From: Methylobacterium sp. J-078
GTDB lineage: Bacteria; Pseudomonadota; Alphaproteobacteria; Rhizobiales; Beijerinckiaceae
Reading direction: 5' to 3'
Length of the DNA stretch: 64,000 bases
Assembly (NCBI RefSeq): GCF_022829285.1
Contig: NZ_JAKSYI010000049.1
Coordinates: forward strand, 124,001-188,000
Shown: positions 41,968 to 51,623 of the stretch, piece after piece
How the letters are laid out: every line of letters begins with the position of its first letter
Position numbering within the stretch: the stretch's first letter is position 1
Position numbers and translations under genes: made by a program
Notes under the pieces: model-generated
Told to the model about the DNA's origin: nothing
Databases searched by the model: none
The model's input: the letters and a program-made list of their open reading frames with translations, nothing else

Positions 41968-44577
41968 TCAGGCGACGGCCTTCTGCTGTTCCCGCACACG
42001 TTCGACCCAATCGCCGAGGTCCTGCACGGCCTTCATGACATCGTCCGGTATCGGCGGCGCGGCGTTGCGGCCAGGTGAGGGATCGTGGGATTCGGTCTGG
42101 TCGCAGCACCGCTTGAAGCCCGCCGCGAAGGCCTGCACGTCGGCGGCGGTCAGGGTCGTGACCTTCAGGAGATCCTTCGTGGCGATGTAGTCGCGATGGC
42201 GATGGATGACCCCACAGAAGGCGACCTCTTCGAGCGCCCGCTCCCAGGTGCTGCGCAACTTGCTGTAGATGCGCGAGACCGCGATCCCGTATTCCTCGTC
42301 CTCCTGGGCATCGTACAGGATCCTGGCGGCCCTGGCCTCCTTCCCCAGAATGTCGAGGCGCTCCCTGACCTTGGCGCCGACCCATGGCAGCCCCGTGCTT
42401 ACGATGCCCGCCCCGGCGGAGGTGTGCGAGAGCGAGACCAGGCTGATGGGCACGTGTCCCTCCCCGGCGAGAACGTGGAGGTCGTTGAGGAAGACGAGGT
42501 CGTGCGTGAAGACGATGATCTGACGGATCCCGCCCTCCTCGACGAGGCGTTCGGCGACCTTGCGGCGCCACCGATGGTCGAGCGAGGACACGGGATCGTC
42601 GAAGACCAGCGTCGAGCCATGCGCGGCCGTCGCGAGCTCCGTGAGGAAGGCCGCCAGCGCCACGCAGGTCTGCTCGCCCTCGCTGAGGATCTCCCCGACC
42701 TTGGCCTTTTCGTTGGCGAACAGGCGTACCTGATAGTGCGGGGACCCGAGCCTGCCCCCGGAACGCACGATGTCGACCCTGACCCGCCGGGCGGCAAGCT
42801 TCTGGATCTCCTCCTGGAAACGGTCGCGGACCTTCGGCGTGATGACCTTGTCGGCGATGGTGTTGCCGAGGGCGGTGATCGCGTTGGTCACCGTCTCGGC
42901 GAGGCAGGCCTTGATGACCGCCAGCGCGGATAGACGCTCCACCTCGATCCGCGCCTTCGGCAGAAGCGTCGCCAGCAGGTCGCGATCCCGGAGTTCGTCG
43001 CGCTCGGCGGCCAGGCGGGCACGGCCCGCCGGATCCGACGCTGCCAGCAGTTCGGCGGCGTAGGCCTCGGTATCGGCCGCGACGCGCATCAACGCGGGGA
43101 CGATGCCGTCGGACGCCTCGCGCAGCGGAATGGTGCGCCCGTCGCGGATCGCCTTCAGGCATGCCCACCGTCGCAGCCGAGCCGTCGCCAGGCCGCGGCG
43201 CAGGACGGCGGCGACTTCCGGATGGATGACGCCTAGCCGTCGGCCGAGCGCGAAGGCCGACATACGGATCGACACGCCGGCGAGGTTGCCGACGGCGTCC
43301 CGGTACGCCGTCTCGGTCAGACGGGCCTGGCGCTCGCTGTCGGCCTTCACGAAGTCCTCGAACGTCGCCTTCCGGTCGCCTGCCTCCGCCGAGACGGGTT
43401 GGTGGCAGAGCACGCACAGTGCGTCCGCGTCCGTACGGGGGAAGCCGTGACCAACGTAGGCGACGTGCTCGGAGTAGTGGCGTGCCGCATCCCACAGGGC
43501 TCGCCAGGTCGCCTCGCCGACCCCGCGGAGGGCGGTTCCGCCGAAGGCACGCTCGGCGGCCAGCGTGGCGGCGGCGCGTTGAGCCCGCGCTTCCCCGGCA
43601 AGCGTGGCCAGGCGCCCGAGGGTGGCGTCGTCCGTGGCGGACATGACCTTGCCGACGTCCTCGGCAAGCCGCCTCAAGGATTTCGCCAGTTCCCTTTGCT
43701 CCGCCGATGCGCGGACGGGTTCACGGGCGAGGTCGGCGTCGAGGCGGCGGAGCCGCGAACGCTCGTCGTCGGACAGGACGGCGAGGTGCTCCAACGGCCC
43801 CAGGTCCGTGTCCGGTGCCAGCGCGCCGAGCAGGCGGCCGGTGCCCGTGGCCGCCCCGAAGGCCGGCTTGGCAAAGGCCTCGTCCCGGCTTCGTTCGAGC
43901 GTCGCCTGTTCTGCGCTCAATGCGGTCCTCAACGATTGGCACGCCCCGGCGAGCTCGTCCGGGATGTCGAGCCCGAACGGCCTGAACGCGACCTCGTTCG
44001 TCTCGCGCACATGGACCGCGCCGCACTCGCGATCGAAGACGCTGATCGAGGCGAGGGCAGGGTGGGGCGATACGGCATCGGTCCAGCACAAGGCAGGTAC
44101 GGGCGATCCGCCGACCGTGCATCCGATCGTGGCGGATCCGGCGGCGGCGGCGGTCTCGAAGGCGTTCGGGAGGATACGGCCGGGGAAGCGCGAACGGCAT
44201 GCGCGCTTGAGGATGCGGGCGTACCCGGACTTGCCCACCCCGTTGTCGCCGTAGACCACGGTGATCCCGTCGACCTGGAAGGGGAGCTCCTGTCCGGGCG
44301 CGAGCTTGTTGACGCCGACGACGTCGCTGATCGCGGTCAGCGCCACCGTCTCGCCGGCGGCCGCGGCCCCGGGGACATGCTCCGCGGACAACGGAACCGC
44401 GACGATGGCGAGGCCGGGAGAGCCGCAGCCCTTCTTGCAGAGCAGCACCAGCTCGCCAAGGTCATCGGCGTCGAGCGTCCCGTGAGCAACGATCCTACGC
44501 AGAGCATCCCGTTGCCAGTGCGGCCGGGTGAGCGACCACTGCAGGATAATCCCGAAGACCGAACCGGTCGTAGCCAT
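41968..44577 (-). CDS. AAA_13/RloC-like ABC-type ATPase, candidate defence protein
   Basis: An 869-residue SMC/ABC-type ATPase. N-terminal residues 15-50 (WQRDALRRIVAHGTLDADDL) precede Walker A YGDNGVGKSG at 109-118. A helical middle contains CVLCHQ (C388, C391), reminiscent of a zinc hook. The C-terminal lobe has the signature LSEGEQTCVALAAFL, Walker B STLVFDDPVSSLD and the switch His in IIVFTHD. This arrangement is shared with the AAA_13 'wrap' ATPases such as RloC. No C-terminal anticodon-nuclease motif could be recognised. An anti-phage or DNA-damage-sensing role is likely from the family but unproven. Confidence 0.75.
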   Translation of the reverse strand: MATTGSVFGIILQWSLTRPHWQRDALRRIVAHGTLDADDLGELVLLCKKGCGSPGLAIVAVPLSAEHVPGAAAAGETVALTAISDVVGVNKLAPGQELPFQVDGITVVYGDNGVGKSGYARILKRACRSRFPGRILPNAFETAAAAGSATIGCTVGGSPVPALCWTDAVSPHPALASISVFDRECGAVHVRETNEVAFRPFGLDIPDELAGACQSLRTALSAEQATLERSRDEAFAKPAFGAATGTGRLLGALAPDTDLGPLEHLAVLSDDERSRLRRLDADLAREPVRASAEQRELAKSLRRLAEDVGKVMSATDDATLGRLATLAGEARAQRAAATLAAERAFGGTALRGVGEATWRALWDAARHYSEHVAYVGHGFPRTDADALCVLCHQPVSAEAGDRKATFEDFVKADSERQARLTETAYRDAVGNLAGVSIRMSAFALGRRLGVIHPEVAAVLRRGLATARLRRWACLKAIRDGRTIPLREASDGIVPALMRVAADTEAYAAELLAASDPAGRARLAAERDELRDRDLLATLLPKARIEVERLSALAVIKACLAETVTNAITALGNTIADKVITPKVRDRFQEEIQKLAARRVRVDIVRSGGRLGSPHYQVRLFANEKAKVGEILSEGEQTCVALAAFLTELATAAHGSTLVFDDPVSSLDHRWRRKVAERLVEEGGIRQIIVFTHDLVFLNDLHVLAGEGHVPISLVSLSHTSAGAGIVSTGLPWVGAKVRERLDILGKEARAARILYDAQEDEEYGIAVSRIYSKLRSTWERALEEVAFCGVIHRHRDYIATKDLLKVTTLTAADVQAFAAGFKRCCDQTESHDPSPGRNAAPPIPDDVMKAVQDLGDWVERVREQQKAVA

Positions 44578-44682
44578 CGATAGCCGTTCCCCGCACCCGC
44601 CGGAAGCTTAGCAGGCGCTCGCATGCGGGGCTAATGGCCATCGGTGCGTTCCCTCCGATCCGGCGGGCCGATCATCCTCGGT

Positions 44683-46518
44683 CTAGCCGGCGCCGGTGCG
44701 TTTCGCCCTCTCCACGTCCTGCCAGTACATCGGCGGGTGCGCGGCCTCGGCCTCGGCGAGCCATGCGCCGCGCCGGCGGAGCTCGGCCCTGGTCGCACGG
44801 TAGCCCATCCCGAACATCGACCCGGCCCACGGGATCCAGCCCTTGTACTCCTCGTTCCACCAGTAGCCGTCGCGGAACAGGTGCCGACCGCCGTCGATGG
44901 TGTCGATCTCGATGCGCCCGTCGGGGTGGCAGCGCATCGCGATGAAGGTGTCACGGATGATCTGGCGCATCCGTGTCCGGCCCATGAAGCTCTCCTCATC
45001 GGCGGCCTTGATCTCCGGCTCGGTCGTCGCGGCGGCCCTGTTTCGGGTGAGCCTGATGAGCTCGCCGACGGCCTCGACGCGCTCGTCCAAGGCGTTCGTC
45101 GCCTTGAGGGCGGTCAGCGTCGCCGAGATATCGACGATCTCCCGGTCGAGCCTCGCTTGCTCGGCCGCGATCTCACGCAAGGGTTCGTCGGCGTATTCCA
45201 TGAACTCTCGGAATTTCCGGACGATCGCCGAGCCGCGCTCCTTGAGCTCCGCCCGCATGGCGACCTTGGTGCGGAGGAGATCGTCCAGGCGTGCAGCCTC
45301 GCCCTTCGAGCCGCCGGAAAGGTCGAGGGTGACGAGCCAGCTCAGGATGGCGTTCTGGTTATCGTCGTAGGGGATCCGATAGGTGTTCGTGCAGTTGCCC
45401 GAGCGTTCCCCAGAGCAGCGCAGCACCGGCGTCGACCGGGGCCCGCGATCCCGGTAGTTCATCAGCCTGCCGCAGGTCGCGCACGTCGCGACCATGCCGA
45501 ACAGGTTGGAGATCACGGTGCCCTGCCGGCCGCCGGCGTTGGGTGCCTTGCCCATGCGGCGCTTGTCCGCCACCGCCCGGGCCCGGGCCCAGAGCTCCTC
45601 GTCGATGACCCGGGGGTAGTAGTCGAGGACGGGCTCCCCGACCGGCACGCGCCGGGAGACCCGGACGCCGTTCACCTCCTCGAAGGCGAGCTTGTGCGGC
45701 TGGAACTCGCCGATGAGCGCCCTGTTGTCGGTCACCTTCTGGACCGTGCCGCCGTGCCACTGATGGCCCGTCCCCCAGCAGTGGGTGTCCTTGTCGGGAT
45801 CCTTGTTCAGGAACTCGGCGATGCGGTCGCGGCCGTGGCCGTCGGCGAGCCAGCCCATGATACGCTTGACCACGGCGACCCGCTTCGGATTCTCCACGAA
45901 CTTGTCGTCGACGAGGGTGAGCCACCCGGGGACCCGCCTGGTCAGCTTGCGGGTGCCGATCGACCTGCGCTTCTCCTCCCAGGTCTTTTGGAGCCGGATC
46001 GACTTCATCCTCGATTCCTCATGCCCCCGCATCAGGGTCATGACCGAGAACATGAAGTTGGCCTGGCTCGCCTGGTCGTCCGGCTCGTTGCGGTAGACCA
46101 TTCGGTCGGTGAGCGAGACAACGATGATCCCCGCGTTCACGAGAGCCAGCAGCATCATCTGCGCCGTCGTGACCTGCGTCCGCGTGAAGCGGTCGAGGCT
46201 CTCCATCAGCAGGTAGGACCCCTTGGGGACGAGGCCGTCGTCCACCGCCTTCTGGAAGGCCGCGAGCTTACCGGGGCCGCCCCGGGCGGCGTTCGCGCCG
46301 GTGTAGCCCGAGACCCCGATGTCGTGCAGCTTCAGGGTGTCGTCGAGCGTGAGGTGGGGGTTCTCCCTGAGGTAGTCCTCACGCATCTCGACCTGCCGCC
46401 GAAAGCCGTCCCGGTACCGCGTGCGGTCGTCGTGGTTGGCCTGCCGTTTCGAGCTCAGGCGGATGTAGGAATAGGCCCGCGCCGGAGGCGGCGGCTTCTT
46501 GGCGGTCTCATGTCCCAT
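44683..46518 (-). CDS. Large serine recombinase
   Basis: A 611-residue site-specific recombinase. The catalytic domain at 15-165 has YSYIRLSSKRQ (nucleophile S22), SYLLMESLDRFTRTQ and later SQANFMFSVMTLMRGHEESR. A recombinase domain and a zinc-ribbon domain follow (CATCGRLMNYRDRG then RCSGERSGNC); a coiled coil lies towards the C-terminus. Enzymes of this class integrate islands and phages without a host factor. Its 5' end lies about 50 bases from a truncated comEC, so it is the likely integrase of the island. Confidence 0.9.
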   Translation of the reverse strand: MGHETAKKPPPPARAYSYIRLSSKRQANHDDRTRYRDGFRRQVEMREDYLRENPHLTLDDTLKLHDIGVSGYTGANAARGGPGKLAAFQKAVDDGLVPKGSYLLMESLDRFTRTQVTTAQMMLLALVNAGIIVVSLTDRMVYRNEPDDQASQANFMFSVMTLMRGHEESRMKSIRLQKTWEEKRRSIGTRKLTRRVPGWLTLVDDKFVENPKRVAVVKRIMGWLADGHGRDRIAEFLNKDPDKDTHCWGTGHQWHGGTVQKVTDNRALIGEFQPHKLAFEEVNGVRVSRRVPVGEPVLDYYPRVIDEELWARARAVADKRRMGKAPNAGGRQGTVISNLFGMVATCATCGRLMNYRDRGPRSTPVLRCSGERSGNCTNTYRIPYDDNQNAILSWLVTLDLSGGSKGEAARLDDLLRTKVAMRAELKERGSAIVRKFREFMEYADEPLREIAAEQARLDREIVDISATLTALKATNALDERVEAVGELIRLTRNRAAATTEPEIKAADEESFMGRTRMRQIIRDTFIAMRCHPDGRIEIDTIDGGRHLFRDGYWWNEEYKGWIPWAGSMFGMGYRATRAELRRRGAWLAEAEAAHPPMYWQDVERAKRTGAG

Positions 46519-46604
46519 GGCGACGTCCAGGCTTTCTGTTCGAACCTGCGTACGCCAAAAGCCGGCCTAGTCAAACCTACGTTGTCTCGATCTCGGGCCT
46601 GCAC
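46519..46604. other. Junction of island and comEC (putative att site)
   Basis: From about 46578 the plus strand reads in the comEC frame (YVVSISGLHM). Upstream of about 46570 it no longer resembles ComEC and runs into the recombinase 5' end. The crossover therefore lies at about 46555-46590. The core cannot be fixed without the other junction. Confidence 0.55.
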
Positions 46605-47978
46605 ATGGTGCTGGCGGCCGGGGTGGTGTTCTGGCTGGTGCGGGCGCTTCTCGCGGTCATGCCCTGGTTCGCCCTTCACTGGCCCATCAAGAAGATCGCC
46701 GCGGCCTTCGCCATGGTGGGCGTGACGGCCTATTGCGTCTTCTCGGGCTGGGACATCGCCGCCGAGCGTGCGCTGATCATGACGCTGGTGATGCTGGGCG
46801 CGATTCTCGTGGATCGCCCGGCGCTGAGCATGCGCAACCTCGCGCTCGCCGCGATCATCGCCCTGGCGCGCGAGCCGGACGGCGTGCTCGGCCCGAGCTT
46901 CCAGATGTCCTTCGCCGCCGTGGCCGGACTGATCGCCTGCGCGCGCCTGATCGGTGGTGGCGCGTTCCGTCGCGACGGGAGCGGGCCGCTTGCGCGCGCC
47001 TGCGGATGGCTCCTGGTGGCGATCGTGGGAACGCTCGCCACGACGCTGGTCGCCCAGTTGGCGACGGCGCCCTTCGCCACCTATCACTTCCAGACGGTGC
47101 AGCCGTTCGGTCTCGTGGGCAATGCCCTGACTCTGCCCCTCGTCTCCCTCGCGGTGATGCCGGCGGCCGTCCTCGGCATCCTCGCCTACCCGTTCGCCCT
47201 CGACCAGCCCGTCTGGTGGGCGATGGGCCTGGCCGTGCGAGGCATGCTGGCGATCTCGGGCTGGATCGCGGGCTTCGGCCACGCCACCTACGTCGTGCCG
47301 GCCTTCGGCGCCGCGGCCCTCACGCTGATGGCAGCGGGCCTCGTCATGCTGACCTTGCCGGCCTCGTCCCTGCGCTGGCTCGGACTCCTACCGGCCATGA
47401 TCGGCATCGGGCTTGCCGCCTATCCGACGCGGCACGACGTCTACGTGGATCGCGAAGGTGCGGGCGCGGCGATCCGCGATTCCAATGGGCGTCTCGCGAT
47501 CCTCGGGCGTCCGCCCCCCTTCGTGCTGGACCAATGGCTGAAGGCCGATGGCGACGACCGCAAGGCTGGCGCGGTCACGGCTCACCCCTCGGCCCGATGC
47601 GACCGGCTCGGTTGTACCGTGTCCCTGCCAGATGGACGCAAGATCGCGCTCGCCACCGACAAGCGCGCTCTGCCGGAGGATTGTGCGCGGGCCGACATCC
47701 TGATTACCCGCCGAGACGCGCCCCCCGGTTGCGCCGCGGCCATGATTCTCGATCGGAGCTTCCTGCGCACGCACGGCGCCAGCGCGATTCGATTCGGTCC
47801 GGACGGTCCCATCATCACTTCCGCGCGCAGCCCCGGCGAGGCGGTGCCGTGGCGTGTGTCCACGAACGAACCGGCCCCGACGCCGCAAAGCGCGATCGAG
47901 ATCGTACCGCCGCGCGCGCAGCCCGAGCCCGACGACACGGACATGCCGGACGCCGAACCGGGCGACGCGGCTCAGTAG
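46605..47978 (+). pseudogene. comEC: ComEC, 3' portion, 5' half missing at island junction
   Basis: ComEC/Rec2 forms the inner-membrane channel for DNA uptake in natural transformation. What remains starts within the competence domain (VSISGLHMVLAAGVVFWLVR). It continues with DIAAERALIMTLVMLGAILV, SFQMSFAAVAGLIACARLIG, several more membrane segments and the C-terminal soluble part (about 250-440). The N-terminal membrane and OB-fold half is absent; the frame stays open upstream to about 46530 but into non-ComEC sequence. A short product could start at ATG 46605, but channel function is unlikely. It is convergent with lexA. Confidence 0.8.
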
Positions 47979-48724
47979 CGCCGGACGAGGCTCACCAACC
48001 GTCCCTGGATACGGACCCGATCGGGTCCCAGAACGCGAGTCTCATAGGCCGGGTTGGCCGCCTCCAGGGCGATCGAGGATCCGCGCCGGCGCAGGCGCTT
48101 CAGCGTCGCCTCTTCGTCGTCGATCAGCGCCACGATGATGTCGCCCGTGTTCGCGGTCTCCTGCTTACGGATGACCACGAGGTCGCCGTCGAGGATGCCG
48201 GCCTCGATCATCGAATCGCCGCGCACCTCCAGGGCATAGTGCTCGCCCCCTGCGAGGAAGTCCGGCGACATCGTCACCGAGTGGCTCTGCTCCTGGATCG
48301 CCGCGATCGGCGTACCGGCGGCGATCCGACCCATTACCGGAATGGTGACGGCGCGACCGCTCTCGTCGGTGGCCTGCGTGGTCGGCAAGCGAGAGACGGA
48401 GGCGCCCGCCGGTATACCCTTGCCTTTGCCGCCCTCGACGACGCTCGGCGTGAAGCGGCGAACCTCGGGCGCCGCGGTGGCGCGGGACGCTCCGGCCTCG
48501 CCACCGAGGCTCTCCGGCATCCGGATCACTTCGATCGCCCGCGCCCGATTGGGCAGGCGGCGCAGAAAACCGCGCTCTTCGAGCGCCGTGATCAACCGAT
48601 GGATGCCCGATTTCGACTTCAGATCGAGGGCATCCTTCATCTCGTCGAACGAAGGGGGAACGCCACTCTCGCGCATCCGGTGCTGGATAAACTGGAGGAG
48701 ATCCAGCTGCTTACGCGTCAACAT
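47972..48724 (-). CDS. lexA: LexA repressor
   Basis: The 250-residue SOS repressor has an N-terminal winged helix ([37 protein letters not shown]) and an extended linker. The C-terminal S24 autoprotease domain has cleavage site A136-G137 (RIAAGTPIA), nucleophile S171 ([10 protein letters not shown]) and K209 (EATLKRL). ATG 48724 is preferred over ATG 48733 because it begins the canonical MLTRKQL. Tandem GTTC boxes lie upstream, so it represses itself. The stop overlaps the end of the convergent comEC remnant by a few bases. Confidence 0.95.
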   Translation of the reverse strand: MLTRKQLDLLQFIQHRMRESGVPPSFDEMKDALDLKSKSGIHRLITALEERGFLRRLPNRARAIEVIRMPESLGGEAGASRATAAPEVRRFTPSVVEGGKGKGIPAGASVSRLPTTQATDESGRAVTIPVMGRIAAGTPIAAIQEQSHSVTMSPDFLAGGEHYALEVRGDSMIEAGILDGDLVVIRKQETANTGDIIVALIDDEEATLKRLRRRGSSIALEAANPAYETRVLGPDRVRIQGRLVSLVRRY

Positions 48725-48795
48725 GCGGAACACTCATCGTTCAGGCCGCGGGTTGCGTCGCGGCGTCACAGAAACAAATCACGAACACATTAAAC

Positions 48796-48821
48796 GTTCC
48801 GCAAGTGTTCCGCAAGAGTTC
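48796..48821. promoter_or_regulatory. Overlapping SOS (LexA) boxes
   Basis: GTTC occurs three times with seven-base spacers (48796, 48807, 48818), giving two overlapping GTTC-N7-GTTC boxes, the LexA site of alphaproteobacteria. It lies between lexA and the downstream end of the phosphatase gene. Confidence 0.85.
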
Positions 48822-48832
48822 CTAGTGGGCTG

Positions 48833-49534
48833 TCAAGGGCGTCCGGACCGATCGGACGGCGGCTCGGCGTCACGCGGGGCGTAAAGAAATTCCACCGGGC
48901 CCGACGACGCCATCGTGAAGATCCCGGCGGTGAGGACTCGGCCATACACACAGGCCGTATCCAGATTCGTGCGGAAGCTCCGGACATCCGGTTGGCCACT
49001 CCGCTGGGGCGTGTGACCGTGAACGACGTGCTTTCCGAAATCGAACGCTGTGCCGAGGAACGGCTCGCGGATCCAGAGACGCGCCGTGACGTCGGGATCG
49101 ATCCCACGACATCCAGGCCGAAATCCTGCATGCACGTAGTACCGCCGGGCGTCCTCGTGAACCGTCGGCAGGCCCGAGATCCAGGCGAGAACCTCATGCG
49201 GCATCGCTTCGGGATCTGTGACCCCAAAGGATCGCAGCGTTTCGATGCCGCCATTGGCGAGCCAGGCCGGCGCGTCGTGGGCATCTCGATGAGCGTCGAG
49301 CATCATCTGCTCGTGATTGCCCCGCAGGCAGATCATCGTTCCGGGCGAGGCCGCCTGACGCGCCCGGAGGATGCCGATTACACCGGCGCTGTCGGGCCCC
49401 CTGTCCACGTAATCGCCGAGGCAGACGATGGCGGCGGCCCGTCCCCGGGCGTGCGCGTCGATCTGATCCAAGAGCCGTGTCAGCGCATCCGCGCAGCCAT
49501 GGATGTCACCGATCGCATAGGTCAGGTCGGACAT
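48833..49534 (-). CDS. PrpA-like serine/threonine protein phosphatase
   Basis: A 233-residue PPP-family phosphatase with the motifs GDIHGCADAL (8-18), CLGDYVDRGPDS, RGNHEQMM and, later, HAGFRPG and VHGHTP, which supply the two-metal centre. Bacterial members dephosphorylate proteins or nucleotides. It stands alone between tadC and lexA on the same strand. Confidence 0.9.
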   Translation of the reverse strand: MSDLTYAIGDIHGCADALTRLLDQIDAHARGRAAAIVCLGDYVDRGPDSAGVIGILRARQAASPGTMICLRGNHEQMMLDAHRDAHDAPAWLANGGIETLRSFGVTDPEAMPHEVLAWISGLPTVHEDARRYYVHAGFRPGCRGIDPDVTARLWIREPFLGTAFDFGKHVVHGHTPQRSGQPDVRSFRTNLDTACVYGRVLTAGIFTMASSGPVEFLYAPRDAEPPSDRSGRP

Positions 49535-49611
49535 GCTGACTCCGGGCGTCCGTCACCCGTCCGACATAGGATGGCCCGGCCTCTCCGGCGAGCCGTGGCC
49601 GTCCGCCTGAT

Positions 49612-50574
49612 CTACCGGAAGACCTGGACGAGCGCGGGCGTGAGAATCACGACGAAGAGCACGGGCAGGAAGAACAGGATCATCGGCACCGTGAGCTTGG
49701 GGGGCAGGGCGGCCGCCTTCTTCTCGGCCTCGTTCATGCGGGCGTCGCGGCTTTCCTGTGAGAGAACGCGCAGTGCCTGACCAACCGGTGTTCCGTATCG
49801 CTCGGCCTGGATCAGGGCCGTGGTCACCGCCTTGATCTGATCGAGGCCGGTGCGGTTGGCGAGATTTTCGAAGGCGATGCGTCGGTCGGGCAGGTAGGAG
49901 AGCTCGGCCGTGAGCACCGCGAGTTCCTCGGCGAGCACGACGGATTGACTGACGATCTCGGTGCTGACGCGGCGGAACGCGTGCTCCACCGACATGCCGG
50001 ACTCGACGCAGATCAGGGCGAGGTCGAGAGCGTCCGGCCAGGCGGCCCGAATCTCGGTCTGGCGCTTCTTCGACGCGTTGAGGAGGTAGAGTTCCGGGGC
50101 CTTGATGCCGAGGAGCAGCACGGCGATGACGACCACCACCCGGATCGTGAAGGGTTGATTGATGACGCCGAGGACGAAGACATAGAAGGCCGCCACGATG
50201 CCGAGAACGATCGGCGTCACGAGGCGGAAGAACAGGAAGCCGGTCTCCGCTCCGGGCGAGCGAAAGCCGGCCATCACCAGCTGCTTCTTGGCGGTCTCGG
50301 TGCCGAGCCAGCGGCTGAGGTTGAACTGCTCGACCACCCGCTTCATGTAGGCCTTCGGCGTCGTCCGCAGGGTCGCCTTGGCGGCCAGGCGCTCCCGTTC
50401 GCGTCGGCGGATCTCGTCGCGCTCCTCACCCACCAGCTTCATGCGCTTGCCCAGCCGGTCCGGCTCGATGACGGGCTGCAGCAGCGCGAAGGCCGTGGCG
50501 GCGGTGGCGATCCCGGTCATGACCATGCCGAGGAAGCGCGGATCGGTGACCTTCGCGGCTATGGCGTCCAGCAA
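49612..50574 (-). CDS. tadC: TadC, Flp-pilus inner-membrane platform protein
   Basis: A 320-residue type II secretion F-domain protein: GTETAKKQLVMAGFRSPGAE near residue 95, then a membrane region, the F-domain ALDLALICVESGMSVEHAFR, and C-terminal LTVPMILFFLPVLFVVILTP. It is the last gene of the cpa/tad operon, 80 bases after tadB. Together with TadB it forms the platform on which TadA acts. Confidence 0.93.
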   Translation of the reverse strand: MLDAIAAKVTDPRFLGMVMTGIATAATAFALLQPVIEPDRLGKRMKLVGEERDEIRRRERERLAAKATLRTTPKAYMKRVVEQFNLSRWLGTETAKKQLVMAGFRSPGAETGFLFFRLVTPIVLGIVAAFYVFVLGVINQPFTIRVVVVIAVLLLGIKAPELYLLNASKKRQTEIRAAWPDALDLALICVESGMSVEHAFRRVSTEIVSQSVVLAEELAVLTAELSYLPDRRIAFENLANRTGLDQIKAVTTALIQAERYGTPVGQALRVLSQESRDARMNEAEKKAAALPPKLTVPMILFFLPVLFVVILTPALVQVFR

Positions 50575-50654
50575 GGGGTGTCTCCTGAGCGATTCGACCG
50601 GACGAGGATGCCTTCCGGAGAATACGCCCGAGCGGGTCGGGCGCGTGGTGAAAT

Positions 50655-51623
50655 TCAGACGTCGAAGTTGATCATCTTCTTCATGGTGAAGACGCCAATC
50701 GACATCCAGATCGCGGACGCCACAAGGGCGAGCTTCCCGATATCCGTCCGCCAGAGCAGGGAGATGTAGTCAGGGCTCGTCAGGTAGGTGAGCGTCGCCA
50801 CCACGAAGGGGAGGGCCGCGATGATGCCGCCCGACGCCTTGGCCTCCATACTCATCGCCTGGATCTTGCCGGCCATCTTCTTGCGTTCACGCAGCACCCG
50901 CGAGAGGTTCGAGAGCGCCTCGGAGAGGTTACCGCCCGATTTTGCCTGGATACTGATGACGATCCCGAAGAAGTTGACGTCTGAAACCGGGACGCGCTCG
51001 TACATCTTGACCAGCGCCTCACCAAGGGACAGGCCCAAAGTTTGCGCTTCCACCACCAGGCGGAATTCGGACCGGATCGGCTCTTCCGCTTCCCGCGAGA
51101 TGATGCGGAAGCAATCGCCCACCGGGATGCCCGCGCGCACGCCGCGGGTGATGATGTCGATGGCGGTCGGCAATTCCTTGATGAAGGCGGCGATGCGGCG
51201 TTTGCGGAGAAAGGTCAGGATCCAGAGAGGCAAGCCGAATCCGCCCGCGAACACCGCGCCCGCCGCGACGATCGGGCTTCCCGTCATGACGAGCGCGCCC
51301 GCTCCCACCACCAGCGCAAGGACCGCCGAAATGAGGTAGAACTGGTTTCGCGACCAGGACAGTCCCGCCCGCGCGATCTTCAGTTCGAGGGTGACCTTCG
51401 TCCCGTCGCGCTTGGCCTCGACTTCCTTGAGGCTCTTGGCCACCTGTTCGCGACGGCTGACGATCGCCGCTCGGCTGCCCGGAGCCGCGACGACGCTGAC
51501 CGCCTTCCTGCGCTCGGCCGAGCGGCGCTCGCCCGTCAGGTAGGGCATCACGAACACGTAGGCGACGGCGCCGGCAGCGACGGCGGCGAGCCCCGCCGCG
51601 AGGGGCAGATGCAGACCGCTCAC
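50655..51623 (-). CDS. tadB: TadB, Flp-pilus inner-membrane platform protein
   Basis: A 322-residue F-domain membrane protein with AAGLAAVAAGAVAYVFVMPY at the N-terminus, the F-domain AIDIITRGVRAGIPVGDCFR and IVISIQAKSGGNLSEALSNL, and C-terminal membrane segments. Its ATG overlaps the tadA stop (ATGA), so the motor ATPase and this platform protein are coupled. Confidence 0.93.
   Translation of the reverse strand: MSGLHLPLAAGLAAVAAGAVAYVFVMPYLTGERRSAERRKAVSVVAAPGSRAAIVSRREQVAKSLKEVEAKRDGTKVTLELKIARAGLSWSRNQFYLISAVLALVVGAGALVMTGSPIVAAGAVFAGGFGLPLWILTFLRKRRIAAFIKELPTAIDIITRGVRAGIPVGDCFRIISREAEEPIRSEFRLVVEAQTLGLSLGEALVKMYERVPVSDVNFFGIVISIQAKSGGNLSEALSNLSRVLRERKKMAGKIQAMSMEAKASGGIIAALPFVVATLTYLTSPDYISLLWRTDIGKLALVASAIWMSIGVFTMKKMINFDV

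Larger units (their letters stand above)
1..46575. mobile_element. Putative genomic island, right-hand portion, integrated in comEC
   Basis: The stretch ends on the right in a large serine recombinase (44683-46518) that lies directly against a comEC gene lacking its 5' half. It holds two further recombinase-type genes, an excisionase-like gene, candidate defence genes, metal and sulfite resistance genes and several AT-rich patches. No comEC 5' half is seen anywhere in the window, so the left end must lie beyond position 1 if the model is right. The island could also be a composite of several insertions. Extent and unity are inference; the right junction is seen. Confidence 0.45.
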
